64,000 bases of DNA from Cyrtodaria siliqua (Eukaryota; Mollusca; Bivalvia; Adapedonta; Hiatellidae). The first letter of the stretch is position 1, and each line of letters starts with the position of its first letter. Shown here piece after piece: positions 11,881 through 23,041 of this stretch. Position numbers and translations under genes: made by a program. The notes beneath the pieces are model-generated. The model did not search any database. It saw only the letters and a program-made list of their open reading frames with translations, and had not been told where the DNA came from. The stretch lies in the NCBI GenBank assembly GCA_037043455.1, contig JAWPHD010010373.1, forward strand, positions 1 through 64,000. The letters run 5' to 3'.

Positions 11881-12485
11881 AATTTCGTTATTTTAAAATT
11901 ACCTTCCTTTTCATTGAAGTAAGAACGATTTTCGATAACCTATAACAGGATACATGTTCCCAACATAACTGCTTTATTTTTATCACTGACTTTGTAGCAT
12001 TATTATTGGTCATATCTATTTCACTTTACCATTGAACCCGAACATACACGGCTGTGTATCTCGTCTATGGGATTGACATGCATTTCATGTGGAAATTTAT
12101 TTTGTCTCAGTATATGTGAAGCAAGACCATATTCGTATGTCACCATTGATTCCATCAATGATTCGACACATTGTTTACAATTGTTGACGTTAATATACTT
12201 GAATATGGGGAGTAGTTTGGTACATGGTGTTTTTGTTTAAATAGGACCTAATAGTTAATTTCATTTAATATAGGAGATCATTTTGATGGATAGCACTGTA
12301 TTCATTTAAATCCTTCCGCGAATGTGTAAGCCGCGGATGTTACCAGAATCAAAAGGAGATTCTCAGGAGACGAACAGAATAAATTTGACAACACGACGAG
12401 ACAATTGCTCTGGTAAGACATCTCTGATCAATTAACGTCCGCATATCACGCGAATGTGTTACGCCTTTTCTGACACACGTAATTA
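11881..12485. other. Unassigned interval
   Basis: 12112-12150 resumes similarity with 26422-26460 (TATGTGAAGCAAGA.CATATTCGTATGTCAC). The rest is AT-rich with no recognised feature. Confidence 0.5.
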
Positions 12486-14086
12486 AGTCACCAAACAACG
12501 ACAAACACATGACGGGTAAATCAGTGAATGACTTAAAGAGAATGTAATGATATTGTCACTATATATTATCAGTTTCAGTGCAAGAAAGTTTTGTAAAATC
12601 AATATTATTGTGTTAAACATGTAAATGAAATTGCAGGCTAATAAGTCTAAGACTTGTAGAAAAATCAAAAACCTGAAATCGGTGGTTAAACAGATTACTT
12701 CAAATGTTTCTAATTGGTGTCATGTAATTAAAGAACATTTTTGCTGTAGAAAATATTGTTTTGGTGTTGGTGCATTACTAGCCATTCACAGGGAAACAGT
12801 CTTTACTTTTAGACAGATTTGTGCTTTTCATTGATCTGTTCTTTACCACTGGGAGGTAAGAACGGCACAGAAGTTAGAATGGGGAGTCGTACCAGTAAAC
12901 AATTCTAAACTGATTTACACAAATACGTAAAACGTGTTGGACTGCAAGTTGTCCGTCACAGTTCATATATATGTAACATGTAGATTGGTGTAACATTGTC
13001 CTGCCGGTTAGCTCAGTCGATATATTCCGAGGTTCGAACTCCGGCCCGTCTGCACATTTGGCAATCTCGTCAGTACCGTGACTGAGTACGCACCGAGAAA
13101 CATGCAAATAATTGTCTATACCCAAGGAAATTCGAGAAGGAATTCCAATTTCAGGGGGAGTATGTCACGGTTCATAGATAGATAATCTGATAGATAGATA
13201 GCATGTATATTGATATAGGATTATCCGGCCAAGTCAGTATAGCAGCGAAACGGTAGTTCGAATGTCTCAGGTTCCAGGTTCGAGCCCCGTTCCGGTGGCA
13301 CAATTGTCTAGCCCTGTGACATGTCGAGTAATTCCTTCAAATCAATTCTCTACAGTCATAATATATACAGAATTGTCTATAAAGACGTACATATCTAGGT
13401 TAACTTAAAATTAAAAAAACATAGTTATCGATGTAAAGCTTGCCAAACGCAAAATATACATGTATAGTTGTCTGCTTTACATCTAAGTGTAGGGTTTCGT
13501 CTTGTGGTTTTTTTTTTTTTTTTATATACATCTGTTTAGATTCAGTGAGTAGACTTGTGGTTTCTTGTTTATACCCCTATGTCAATAACTCACATTAGGA
13601 CAGTGTGGATAAATCGTTAAATGGAGTTAATAAAGCCATGGCAATCGTATCACCATACACTAGCGCAATAAATATGCAAATACAATACAAATCCTCATTC
13701 GGTATTTTTCTTTCTGCTCGGTGTGTGCAACAGTTAAAATTACTAGATTTCGGAAATCGAAAAGGCTTGTTTCGATGTCATTCGGTGTCGAAGACCGAAG
13801 CAATATACGACGTTATCACACGAAACATATGTCTTTATCGTACGATATATATGGGCACAGACATTTATCCATAGACATTATTAATAAATATACGTTATCT
13901 GACATTTTTAGAGTTATGTGATAAATATAATCTCGCGTTCGTACCTCGGTACAGTCTCGCGTCATATTATGTAATACATTACATAATGAAAGGCACGAAT
14001 CTACGCTGGCTGAAACATGATATAAAAAGAGCTCAGAACTGCAATTATTGTATCAATATACGCGTGAGATCGGTTAGATTACTACA
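12486..14086 (+). repeat. Segmental duplication 2, copy A, 5' block
   Basis: It is collinear with 54625-55050 and 58390-60410. Landmarks are GACTTAAAGAGAATGTAA, AAACCTGAAATC.GT.GTTAAACAG, TTTACCACTGGGAGGT, GACTGCAAGTTGTC, a tRNA-like pair, GGAGTTAATAAAGCCATG and TGAGATCGGTTAGATTACTA. Copy A lacks the 3.3-kb and 0.47-kb insertions found in copy B. In copy A the similarity breaks at 14086 and resumes at about 18284. Confidence 0.85.
12995..13310 (+). mobile_element. tRNA-derived SINE-like pair
   Basis: Two tRNA-like segments lie 220 bp apart. The first has A-box TAGCTCAGTCG (13009-13019) only 11 bp from B-box GGTTCGAACTCC (13031-13042), so the anticodon arm is missing. The second has a B-box GGTTCGAGCCC (13277-13287) in a TCCGGCC..CCGGTGGCA frame. 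Neither folds as a normal tRNA, so these are SINE heads or tRNA pseudogenes. Both recur at 58490-58760. Confidence 0.6.
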
Positions 14087-15021
14087 TCTAAAACAAAACA
14101 ATATATACTAAACCAAATTGCTAAGTATCAACCTAAGAATATGTCAATAATATTCTCATTGTTTTGTGTATTTTGAGCTTGATTAGAGATACGGTTAAAC
14201 TGCAAAATAACGAGTGTACATCGTCTGCTCTGATTGCATGAACATATTTTAAAACTTTTATGTCAATGTGTTTTCTTAGAAATAAGTTATAACACTTATA
14301 CAACTGGATATATAGGATTTTATTAAGTACTTCGAATTAGTGAAGCTTTCGATGTTCCTAATTCTAAAATATGCCAGTTAAAATTATTTTGACATCATGT
14401 TTTACTAGCATTACCACTACAAATGCGTTTGCAAAAGAAATTTTCGAAATATTTAATGTTAACGCTGAATTACAGTTACTTGAATTTCAAACAATATTCA
14501 ATGTAAAGATAGGTAATTTAAGGTTATCCATATTTTATTTTTTTATAGACGGAAAATCTGCGATAAATGGGTCAAATTTTTATTTCATACCAATTTTAAG
14601 AATGTTTTATCTTTAAGCTCATGTTATGTGTTTTATCAGTACATTTCATGTTTTTATATGAAGGGAGGGTAACTCTCAAAAGATGTTACAATTTAAACAA
14701 AAAATAAATCGTTTTACAAACTATGGGTCAAAACAAAATACTTATCATCTATCTATTCTAAAATATATTTAAAATAAGAAAATTAGTTTAGATACAAAAG
14801 TTGATACTTAGCAATTTTGTTCAGTGTACAAGCATGCAATATAACTGAAACTGTTACACTAGTTCAATCAATCAAGAGAGAATTCCCATGCCTTGATCAT
14901 AGGGTGGGGACTCCATGTTAAGAACCATATCCCTTTATACAAAGTTTGCTTTAAATACCCGTTTGCCAAGTGATGCAATATCGACTATATTTCGTAAATA
15001 TAGAAACCATAGTCCTACCTA
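14087..15021. other. Start of the 4.2-kb block absent from duplication copy B
   Basis: AT-rich DNA with no recognised motif or frame. It begins where collinearity with 60410 ends. Confidence 0.5.
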
Positions 15022-15117
15022 CTTTAACCCTTAACCCGCTACAAATATATAATGGACTGTTCTTTCTTTGAATTAAGACCATTCCATTTATGTGACAAAT
15101 GGGGTTAAGGGTTAAAG
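15022..15117. repeat. Short hairpin element with 16-bp perfect inverted ends
   Basis: CTTTAACCCTTAACCC (15022-15037) is inverted at 15102-15117. The interior also pairs partly (CTACAAATATATAATGGACTG against CATTCCATTTATGTGACAAAT), so the ~96 bp fold as one imperfect hairpin. Probably a small MITE remnant. Confidence 0.65.
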
Positions 15118-15215
15118 TTCACGAACAAAAATGAAATAGACAATACCAGACAAATGACATTAGCTTATGTAATACATTATGTGTCTTCTTTAATTTGTTG
15201 TATGGACAGTGTAAA

Positions 15216-15500
15216 TATAGATATAAAATTCGAATAGGAAAAGTAGCATTAAAGGCCGAAAGTCAACCACAAACACGCACAGAAACAAAGAATATGATGA
15301 ATAAGATGGAAAAAAGGCCAAATAAGACACAAACACAAAAGGGTGACAATAGGGCTACCGCCTTGGAACGGTGAGTGGCAAAAAAGGCCGCTGGGGGTTT
15401 AAACCAGGTTCTAGGGTGCACCAAACCTCACACTTACCCTACTGTCATCCCAGTAAAACGGAACAGTGTAGATGAAACCTTGTGTTTTGCATGAGTGCCT
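15216..15500 (-). repeat. Penelope-associated upstream repeat, minus copy
   Basis: Read on the minus strand it runs GTTTGGTGCACCCTAGAACC, CCACTCACCGTTCCAAGGCGG, then a GTTGACT-like stretch ending TTTTATATCTA. This is the same order as at 8168, 22265 and 62010. Confidence 0.6.
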
Positions 15501-15539
15501 GGATGCGGTCCCATCGAATTGCAAAATACATGTTTTGAA

Positions 15540-15850
15540 TTGTTTTCATACAAAGTAGACATAAAAGTCGAATAGGAAATGTATCATTCAAGGACCACAG
15601 TCAAACCAAACATACGCAAGGAAACTAACAACAATTGTAAAGATGAATATAGCCAACGTACATGTCATCACACATATAAAATGGTTGCCAATAGAACTAT
15701 CTCCCGCCTTGGAACGGTCAGTGGGAGAAAGGGCTACCCTCCCCTCCCCCACCGCCCGTCTTGAAACGGTCAGTGGCAAAAAGGCTACCCCCGCCTTGGA
15801 ACGGTCAGTGGAAAAAAGGCCCCTGGTGGTTTAAACCAGGTTCTGTAGCG
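15540..15850 (-). repeat. Penelope-associated upstream repeat, second minus copy with internal triplication
   Basis: It has the same 3' boundary words as the preceding copy. The segment CTTGGAACGGTCAGTGG (one CTTGAAACGG variant) occurs three times between 15703 and 15815, so part of the repeat has been amplified locally. Confidence 0.6.
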
Positions 15851-16007
15851 TATTTGTATTTATTGCTTAGAACGGTTATCAAAACAGTTGTTTACAATGT
15901 AGTATATTTTGGATACTGACTATTTTACAGTTCGTCACTGTGCTTTCCTTTTTGAATGTGACGAGACAGATTGTAGACGTTGTAACGTTTAATAGTTATT
16001 TTATATA

Positions 16008-17096
16008 ATGTCTTGTCGTACCTTATTACGACTCGCCTTAGGTGCCTTTCGTACATCACCAGCCGAAAGTCTATATGTTGAAGCTAATGAACCATCACTG
16101 TCTCATAGACGGGACAAATATGCCATTAAATTACATTCCAACCCTTAAAACCCAACTTTCGATACTGTTTTTAATCCTAGTTATGAAGCTTTTTTTGATC
16201 GAAAACCGAAGGTCATTCTACCATTTGGTCTTGGTATTAAACCAAAATTAAGAGACAATGAAATCGACCTAAATTTGATTGAAAAGTACAAATTACCACA
16301 AATTCCACCGTGGACTTTGGAAACACCGACAATTATTTTTGATCTTTGTAATAGTAAAAAATCCGTACTGTCTTTCAAAGCAAATGTAATGAAATTAAAT
16401 CGAAATACAGTAACTTTCAACATATATACACAGATGGTTCTAAAGATGGAGATAAAGTAGCTGCAGCAGCTGTTGTTTACAAACACAACATAAAGAGACG
16501 CCTGCCTGACAAGGCCTCTATCTTTTCAGCTGAACTTAACGCAATTATTCATGAATCTGATGATGACCATTTATCAATCTTTTCTGATTCCCTTTCATCT
16601 CTTCAAGCCCTGGGTAATATGAAACACGATAACCCAGATCTGCTTCAACTTTTACAAAAGTACAATTCTCTTATAGCTGATAAAGTTATTATTTTCTGCT
16701 GGCTTCCAAGCCATGTAGGAATACGTGGTAATGATAGAGCTGATAGTGCTGTTAAAGCAGCATTAAGTTTACAAATATCTAATTCCAAATTGCCTTATAC
16801 TGATTTTAAAAGTTGTATTAAGACAAAAATTCGTAACTCTTGGCAAGCCGCTTGGGATTTGTCAGTTAACAATAAACTCCATTCAATACTCGAAAATGGC
16901 GTTCTTCTAGTAGACCCATTCGTCGAGAAGAAGATGTCCTAGCCCGGTGCAAGATAGGGAATACTCGTTATACTCATGCATATTTATTACAAGGTGAGCA
17001 ATTACCAGAATGTATACCCTGCTTTGCACTGTTAATGGTCAAACACATGTTGTTGGAATGTGTAGATTTTGATCCTATGCTATGTCAAAGGTACTA
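16008..17096 (+). pseudogene. Non-LTR retrotransposon (LINE) ORF2 C-terminus with RNase H, inactivated
   Basis: The C-terminal third of a RNase H-bearing LINE polyprotein, which in an intact element removes template RNA during reverse transcription. 16011-16145 encodes LALGAFRTSPAESLYVEA, typical of the segment after the RT domain, and ends at an in-frame TAA (16146-16148). Reading continues in frame to about 16420, then shifts. From 16421 the RNase H domain reads IYTDGSK. All four catalytic acids are visible: Asp in TDG (16433), Glu in FSAELNAI (16532), Asp in IFSDSLSSL (16586) and Asp in DRADSA (16742). WLPSHVGIRGN precedes the last. A stop at about 16940 is bypassed by another shift into LARCKIGNTRYTHAYLL and a Cys-rich tail (ECIPCF..HMLLEC). 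RT and endonuclease domains are absent, as expected of 5' truncation. Clade not assigned. Confidence 0.85.
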
Positions 17097-17515
17097 AAAT
17101 GTTAATACTGTGAGTTATTTGATACTATAGATATAGTCTTGTTTTAGATTTCCTGAAATAAATCAGACTATATAAATCATTATAATAATCAGACTTTGTA
17201 AATCATTATAATATGTTCTTATATATATTTACTTGCTTATACACCCGTTGACGGGCATTTGCTGATTTACATTTATACATAGATTATATAGTTTTATCTT
17301 AGTATATTTACATTCATTTTTATTTACTACTTCATTTCTTCAACTTTCATCAGTTTTTGCGCACAATATGACCTATTTTTGTTTCGACGTGCCGTAAAAC
17401 ACCTTTCATTCATTCATTCATTCATTTATCAGTTTTTTGCGCACAATATGACCTATTTATGTGTCGACGTGCCGTAAAACACCATTCATTCATTCATTCA
17501 TTATATGATTTATTG
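17097..17515 (+). repeat. LINE 3' UTR and tail, terminal segment duplicated
   Basis: After the Cys-rich tail the DNA runs AT-rich and ends twice in the same sequence: TTTTGCGCACAATATGACC then CGACGTGCCGTAAAACACC, each followed by a run of ATTC (17340-17432 and 17433-17505). The repeated ATTC is a usual LINE-type 3' tail. Two successive tails imply partial duplication or insertion of a severely truncated second copy. Confidence 0.7.
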
Positions 17516-17539
17516 TTTTGTTGCTCTGGCTTCTGCCAA

Positions 17540-17880
17540 GTCAATGAGTACCTGTTCGTGGCTTTCTAGTGTGTTGTATATTCATATATACATGATCATC
17601 TTTGTGTTATTACTTATTTGGCTATTAATGCTGCCTGGTTTGTTAGAATATATAGCCTGGCGGAGATTTCATTATGTACATTGAGGCGTTAAATTGGGAT
17701 GAGTGAGGTTTGGTATCACTTTATGAGTTTGTTTATACCCCACAGCGGTCTGTTTGCCACAGACCGTTCCAAGTCTTATGATTGTGATAACACATACATT
17801 GCCTCTGTTTATCCGTAAGTGTTGTTTAATTCGATGAGGGCGATCAAGGTTGACTGGACGCCTTTAATGCTACAATATAA
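17540..17880 (+). repeat. Penelope-associated upstream repeat fragment
   Basis: It begins CTTCTGCCAAGTCAATGAGTA like 22180, continues with GCTATTAATGCTGCCTGGTTTG and CCACAGACCGTTCCAAG, and ends GGTTGACTG..TTTAATGCTACA. It is the plus-strand counterpart of the copies at 15216-15850. Confidence 0.6.
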
Positions 17881-18283
17881 CGACTTATATATAATATATA
17901 TTTATATAAACTTTATTAATACAAAAGACCAAATGGCCTATCAGTATACCATACAAAACACATCATATCTATAAAATAACAGTCAATGGCTTGCTGGCAT
18001 CATTTTTACCTGTATATGTAATATATTTATTACTGTCCATCTGGTGAATACACGTGTTTTATTTTATAATCAACTATATAGTTTATTAATATAAAAAGCC
18101 TTAGGGCTATCAATATACATATACTAACTAAATTAACGAAATGATAACAATAAGTATACTTACTGTATCGACTGATACATAAATAACAGGAGTAGTGTTC
18201 CATAGATAGGTCTGGGTCATCGATGATGATGTTTAAAGAAGACATAATAAAATAAACGTTTGCTTGCTGTTACAATTAGATGC
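17881..18283. other. Unassigned AT-rich interval
   Basis: TTTATTAATACAAAAGACC..GGCCTATCAGTATACCATAC near 17910 resembles TTTATTAATATAAAAAGCC..GGGCTATCAATATAC near 18080, suggesting a ~170-bp tandem pair. Nothing else is seen. Confidence 0.4.
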
Positions 18284-18870
18284 CAGCTTGGAAACACCTA
18301 GAGACCAATTGTGCTTTCTGTTGTCTGAACTTGGCCAACCAAGTCCTGAACGCAGTAAATGCAAAATAAATGCAAAATAATAAATCATATACAGTGCAAA
18401 CACAAAGCGTGCTGGGTTGAGCCTTATCTTGGGAACACTATCAACGAGCCCAAGGATTCATGGGCCCAACCCACGAATTATAGCATGTGTATATATCACG
18501 TTCTTTTAATTGTGTTAAAACGTTTTAATAAAATGAGTGCATTAGAATCAATGTTTTTTTTTAAATTGTTATGTACATGTATGTCCTGCTTTTTATTACA
18601 CAGAATAATGTGACATGATATAAATTTCAGTTATATCAACCAGACCAGCGGCAGACAAGGATTAGGAAATGAATTTAATTGTATTTCGATCCTGTCTGTT
18701 TGATTAGTAGAGTAATCATTTACACATTGGGAAATTCGTGATAACTTTATAACATTTCAGCTTAATATAGGATTGAAATGGCAACTTTATACTGTATCGA
18801 AATTATCAGAGTTTCATACCGCACCATGAGTATATAACAAGTCGGTGTGTTTGTGGAGAGGCGTGCGTGT
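18284..18870 (+). repeat. Segmental duplication 2, copy A, 3' block
   Basis: It matches 60410-60960 in direct orientation, with CACCTAGA.ACCAATT, TTGTCTGAACTT, AGTCCTGAACGCAGTAAA, CATATACAGTGCAAACACAAAG, CCAGACCAGCGGCAGAC and GTTTGTGGAGAGGCGTGCG. It is contiguous with the 5' block in copy B but separated here by 4.2 kb. Confidence 0.85.
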
Positions 18871-20348
18871 GCGTGAGCAATGTGTAATTCCATCCATTCA
18901 AAATCTACCTTACAATCTGTTAATATGCCCTAATAGACCCTATACCTTTTTCAGCCAATCAAAATCTCCAAATCAATAGTGGTATCTGACCTAGTATAAT
19001 TCTTTACACCATATATAGTGTGGGATGCAAATATTACCGAGAAATGAAAGCGGCGTTATCGCGATTCACAATAAGATGATGGCATCAACACATTTACAAG
19101 AAGTCGGAATATTTGACTAAGCAGAAATTAGAAAGAATCTTTAGGAAGCAAGAGATATCGTTAAAGTGGAAATGAGAAAGTTTTTTCCGAGGAAAACAAA
19201 ATGGTGTGGCTTTTAAAACCCAAAGAACCATACGAAGATATCCTTTGGCATCCACCCTGAACCATGATATCCCGAATAACATATATGCCTGGTACTAATG
19301 CAATGTATATGGAAGTCCTATAAATAGAAAGGCACAGCACTCTACACCACTGAACGTGATGGAAGACGGCGTCGACCTTAAGGACTCACACCACTATTAT
19401 CTCCCTTGAATACTCGTGCCCTACAGTTGAAGGAGGTAGATAAAAAAAACAAGTTCGCTTTTCTACATTTTACAGGATACATGGTATTTTTGTCTAAATT
19501 TTGATAGGTGTCACGCAAACATGAAATTAAAAAAAGTTCAATCTGGTAAATATTGTTAAATGTGTTTTAAATTGCAGATATTGGATCAATGAAGAATTTA
19601 AGCATAAATACATGTTGCAAAATCTGTTTATCTATATGTCACGAACAAAAACATTACAATGGGACCCTATGGAAAATTAATTGTGGTGTGAGACGTTAAG
19701 ACGATATTGGCAATGACAGCATTGTTCTGTCTTTTTCAAAGTACAAACACAAATTATAATTCCGTTATGCAAAACAACGCTTTAACTACAATTAAACTTA
19801 TCCATTTATCAAACAGCTATTCGGGAATGGTCTATAAAACCACAACTGCTTACAGAGTAGCCCAGATTACATTTGCTTTCTATATGATCTGCTTCCTATA
19901 ATTGCAAGTTGGAACCAGGCACTTAAGTAATTATTAGAACTGCACCCATGTGGTTATAAATCAGGTTGTATAAGGAAATATAATCGTAGAAGAAAATGAG
20001 TAAATGTGAACTCCATCTTGTGGGGCATCGACGCAGATATCGAGTAACTGTTTTTAATCAAATGTGCTGACACATATGCATAGACTGCAACCAAATAGAA
20101 TGTATATGTACAAATTTTAGTTTAAGAAATACACAAACGTCTAAATATATGTTTATGTGTTATTTGCCTTAATTGGATGTTTTTGTAACTAAATGCTATG
20201 TTGTTTAAATTTTGTTTCTTTCTTTCTTTGATTAATTCTTATCTTTTGTTGTCTATTTTATAATAGGAATAACGTTAACGACAGACGGAAGATACACGAT
20301 TCGAACGGGACCTATACCTGTCACAGAACGCAGCCACAGAACATGTTT
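18871..20348. other. Unassigned AT-rich interval
   Basis: No coding similarity, shared repeat or hairpin was recognised. A short TAAG tandem run (20349-20366) closes the interval. Confidence 0.5.
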
Positions 20349-20885
20349 TAAGTAAGTAAGTAAGTAAATAACCAAGTAATGAATTCTCTTACAAACTAGA
20401 CATCGTTAATAGACCATACACGTATAACATACGGAGGATCATCTATGTATGATTATAAAACACCTAGAGGATTACAGACTTTAAACATAATAACTTTTAA
20501 AGAGCCAAAGCAACAAAATCGAATACACCGTTAAGTGTACGGTTGGACGAGATCGAAGAAAAAACAAACCCTCCATGGCAGGATGTAGGACGACATCATA
20601 GTGTCCCCAACAGTCCGTTCATCGTAACATCAAAGAGGACAGTGTAGTGGGGAATTGTGAATGGTTCAATGAAATGAATAGTATGCGCGTTGCAAAAAAT
20701 AGGGTCATAACCTCTTTTGATATTCAAAGCAGTTTTGACAGTGTATGACAGTTATCATGACTAGGGTTCTTAGGAATTAAATTACGACACCATAAACGTC
20801 AGTGATAGTTCTTTTTGCTAATTAGTTTTATTGCTTTTATGTTTAAAAGTAGATGATAGTCACACGTAATTTCGGCTTGCGCTTA
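20349..20885. other. TAAG microsatellite and unassigned DNA
   Basis: 20349-20366 is (TAAG)n, possibly a retroelement tail. The remainder holds nothing recognised. Confidence 0.5.
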
Positions 20886-21165
20886 TATTATCTCTCATGA
20901 ACAGACTCAATAAAACCGAGTCTGCTACTTTTATCTCTTGTTTGTGTTTGTTGCTTCCAAGGGAGATCCTCTTTTCAGTATTTATTGACATTCACACTAG
21001 CGTTTGTTTAGGGCTGTGTGGCGGCAGTAAAACGTTGCCGACTGCAAATCAGTTGTACTATTACTGGTCCTTAGGGATCATCATGAACAGACTCAATAAA
21101 ACCGATCTCTAGTTTGTGTTTGTTGCTTCCAAGGGACCTCCTTTTCAGTATTTATTGTATTTGCT
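20886..21165 (+). repeat. Dispersed CAGACTC..GAGTCTG module, one and a half copies
   Basis: Order: ATGAACAGACTCAATAAAACCGAG.CTG and GTTTGTGTTTGTTGCTTCCAAGGG (20893-20965), CACTAGCGTTTGTTTAGGGC (about 20995), then the first part again from 21083. It is the same family as 10131-10410. Confidence 0.65.
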
Positions 21166-21538
21166 ATTTGTTTTACAAAGAGTTTAAATCCACCTAGGTT
21201 TTTAAAATTGCTTTAAAACATTTAATCTGCGTAATATGGAAACATCGAGCTTTCAGAAAGTAACACCAAATTATTTTATCAATCACAAATCTCTTAAATA
21301 ATCCTTGAAAGATGTATGCCCCTTCACCAAGAGTACATATATATTATTCGGAAGGGAAATTTGATTACGTCTTAAAGACTTATTTTAAGAATCTACACAA
21401 AAAGGTTTTGACTTAAATCTAGTAGAGCTGGTGCAATTTAATGTTATCACCATAATGTCGTTTTAATTTGACAGGCGTTTAAAAGAAATAATAATACAGC
21501 GAGGTTTAATTAAGATATAGACTAAGTGTATAAGTATT
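21166..21538. other. Unassigned interval
   Basis: AT-rich, nothing recognised. Confidence 0.5.
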
Positions 21539-21700
21539 CAACACGGTGCTCATGATTACATATGCCATTTTAGCACGATACTCCTGAGTATATGAGCCTT
21601 TCCAGCACGGTACGCACGACTATGTGTTCATTTCCAGCACGGTGCGCATGATTATATGTGCCATTCCAACACGGTGCTTATGATTATATGTGCCATTCCA
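21539..21700 (+). repeat. Minisatellite, ~32-bp unit, five imperfect copies
   Basis: CACGGTGC.CATGATTATATG with TGCCATTCCA spacers recurs near 21541, 21573, 21603, 21635 and 21669. The units differ by substitutions. No frame is preserved. Confidence 0.75.
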
Positions 21701-22021
21701 TGTTCCTATGGGTCTCTTATGTGATTAAAATAATTTAATCAAGAATAAAATGATGTGTCATTTTAATAAAATAAGACGTAACAAGTGATATACACAAACG
21801 CGTAGTACATATAAACAATATCACATGTACATGGACATCCGTTTTAAAGTTGGCTGAAATCAAAGTCCTCATAATGGTCCGTTGTCAGACATCAGCATTC
21901 TGCAAAATTCTGAAATTACAAAATATAACAACATGAACAGTTTGATTGGAAGAAAAACTTACAAAAAAACAATTGTTATAAAAGGTTCAGTTCTTCATTT
22001 GTAATCAGTTTTCAATATTAA
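21701..22021. other. Unassigned interval
   Basis: AT-rich, nothing recognised. Confidence 0.5.
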
Positions 22022-22640
22022 TACTGAAATTGGAGTCCCTTGGAAGCAACAAAGACAAACAATTGAGAAGATTAGCAGACTCGATTTTCACGTCTGACGT
22101 CTTCCTAAATTCCCAAATGACGGTAGCGTGTGATGTTTGTCTTAAATATTGTCTCGACGAACCCTTAGCGGTTTGTTCTGCCAAGCCATTGAGTACTTGC
22201 ATTATGTTTTTTTGTTTTGTATTTTATTTTATATTTACATATATACATGATCATGTATGTGTTATACGTATATTGCCTGTTGATGCTGCCTTTTTGGTTA
22301 GAGAAGATAACCTGTCCCGTTTTATTGGGATGACAATGGGTTAAGAGTGATGTTTGGTGCACCTTAGAACCTGATTTAAACCCTCAGCTGCCGTTTTTAC
22401 CACGGACCGTTCCAAGTCAACCCTTTTATGTTTGTGATGTAATATATGGCATGTTATTCATCTTTGTAACTAGTGTTTGTTTCTGTGCGTGATTTTGGCT
22501 GACCGTGGTCCTTGAATGCTACATTTTCTGTTCGACTTTTATATCTACTTTTATTAAGTCTGTTCATGATAATTAATACAAGGTTCCACACATCCCACGC
22601 CCACTAGTACCGGCTTAAGCTGTATTCTTCTTCTACTAAA
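22022..22640 (-). repeat. CAGACTC module (minus) interrupted by a Penelope-associated fragment
   Basis: 22022-22090 and 22545-22640 are the two halves of the dispersed module in minus orientation. GGAGTCCCTTGGAAGCAACA and the AGACTCGATTTT edge lie on the left, and TTATTAAGTCTGTTCATGA..CCGGCTTAAGC on the right. Between them, 22110-22545 is a plus-oriented fragment of the repeat that precedes the reverse transcriptase remains, with TGATGCTGCC, TTTGGTGCACC and GTCCTTGAATGCTACATTTT. The intact module at 10303-10337 acts as the empty site. Confidence 0.6.
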
Positions 22641-23041
22641 CCTATTATGTTGAGTTAAAATTTCACAGCTAAAACGTACGGTAACTGTTGCTAAACATCC
22701 TCAGATAATGTTTATTCACAACATCAATTTACTTGCATTAGCACACATGTCTACTTACATCTTAAAATGAATTCCCTCTCCTTTTTTATTGAAAATTGTA
22801 ACGCTTTTAGATAAAAGGCTCTGGGTATTGTTTAACCACCCATAGGATATGTTGCTGCTTTTTATTTTGGTATTTTGGCTGTTACTTGTGATACGCAGGC
22901 TTCATAACCGTTGCTTCCAACTAAATTGTGTTTATTTCGCTCTTCTGGGCATAGTATTTTGTTAGATACTGGGACCATACGCCGCTGGACATGGGGGAAG
23001 AAAATATCTCTTTTTCCACCGCCTTATGCATGCCATCTTCG
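22641..23041. other. Unassigned interval
   Basis: Nothing recognised. Confidence 0.5.

Noticed and set aside
13009..13300. Functional tRNA genes
   Set aside because: A and B boxes are present but the first lacks an anticodon arm and the second lacks a normal cloverleaf; both are duplicated with their flanks, so SINE heads or pseudogenes fit better.
15022..15117. Telomere-like CCCTTAACCC / GGGTTAAGGG words
   Set aside because: Only two inverted occurrences at hairpin ends, not a TTAGGG-type array.
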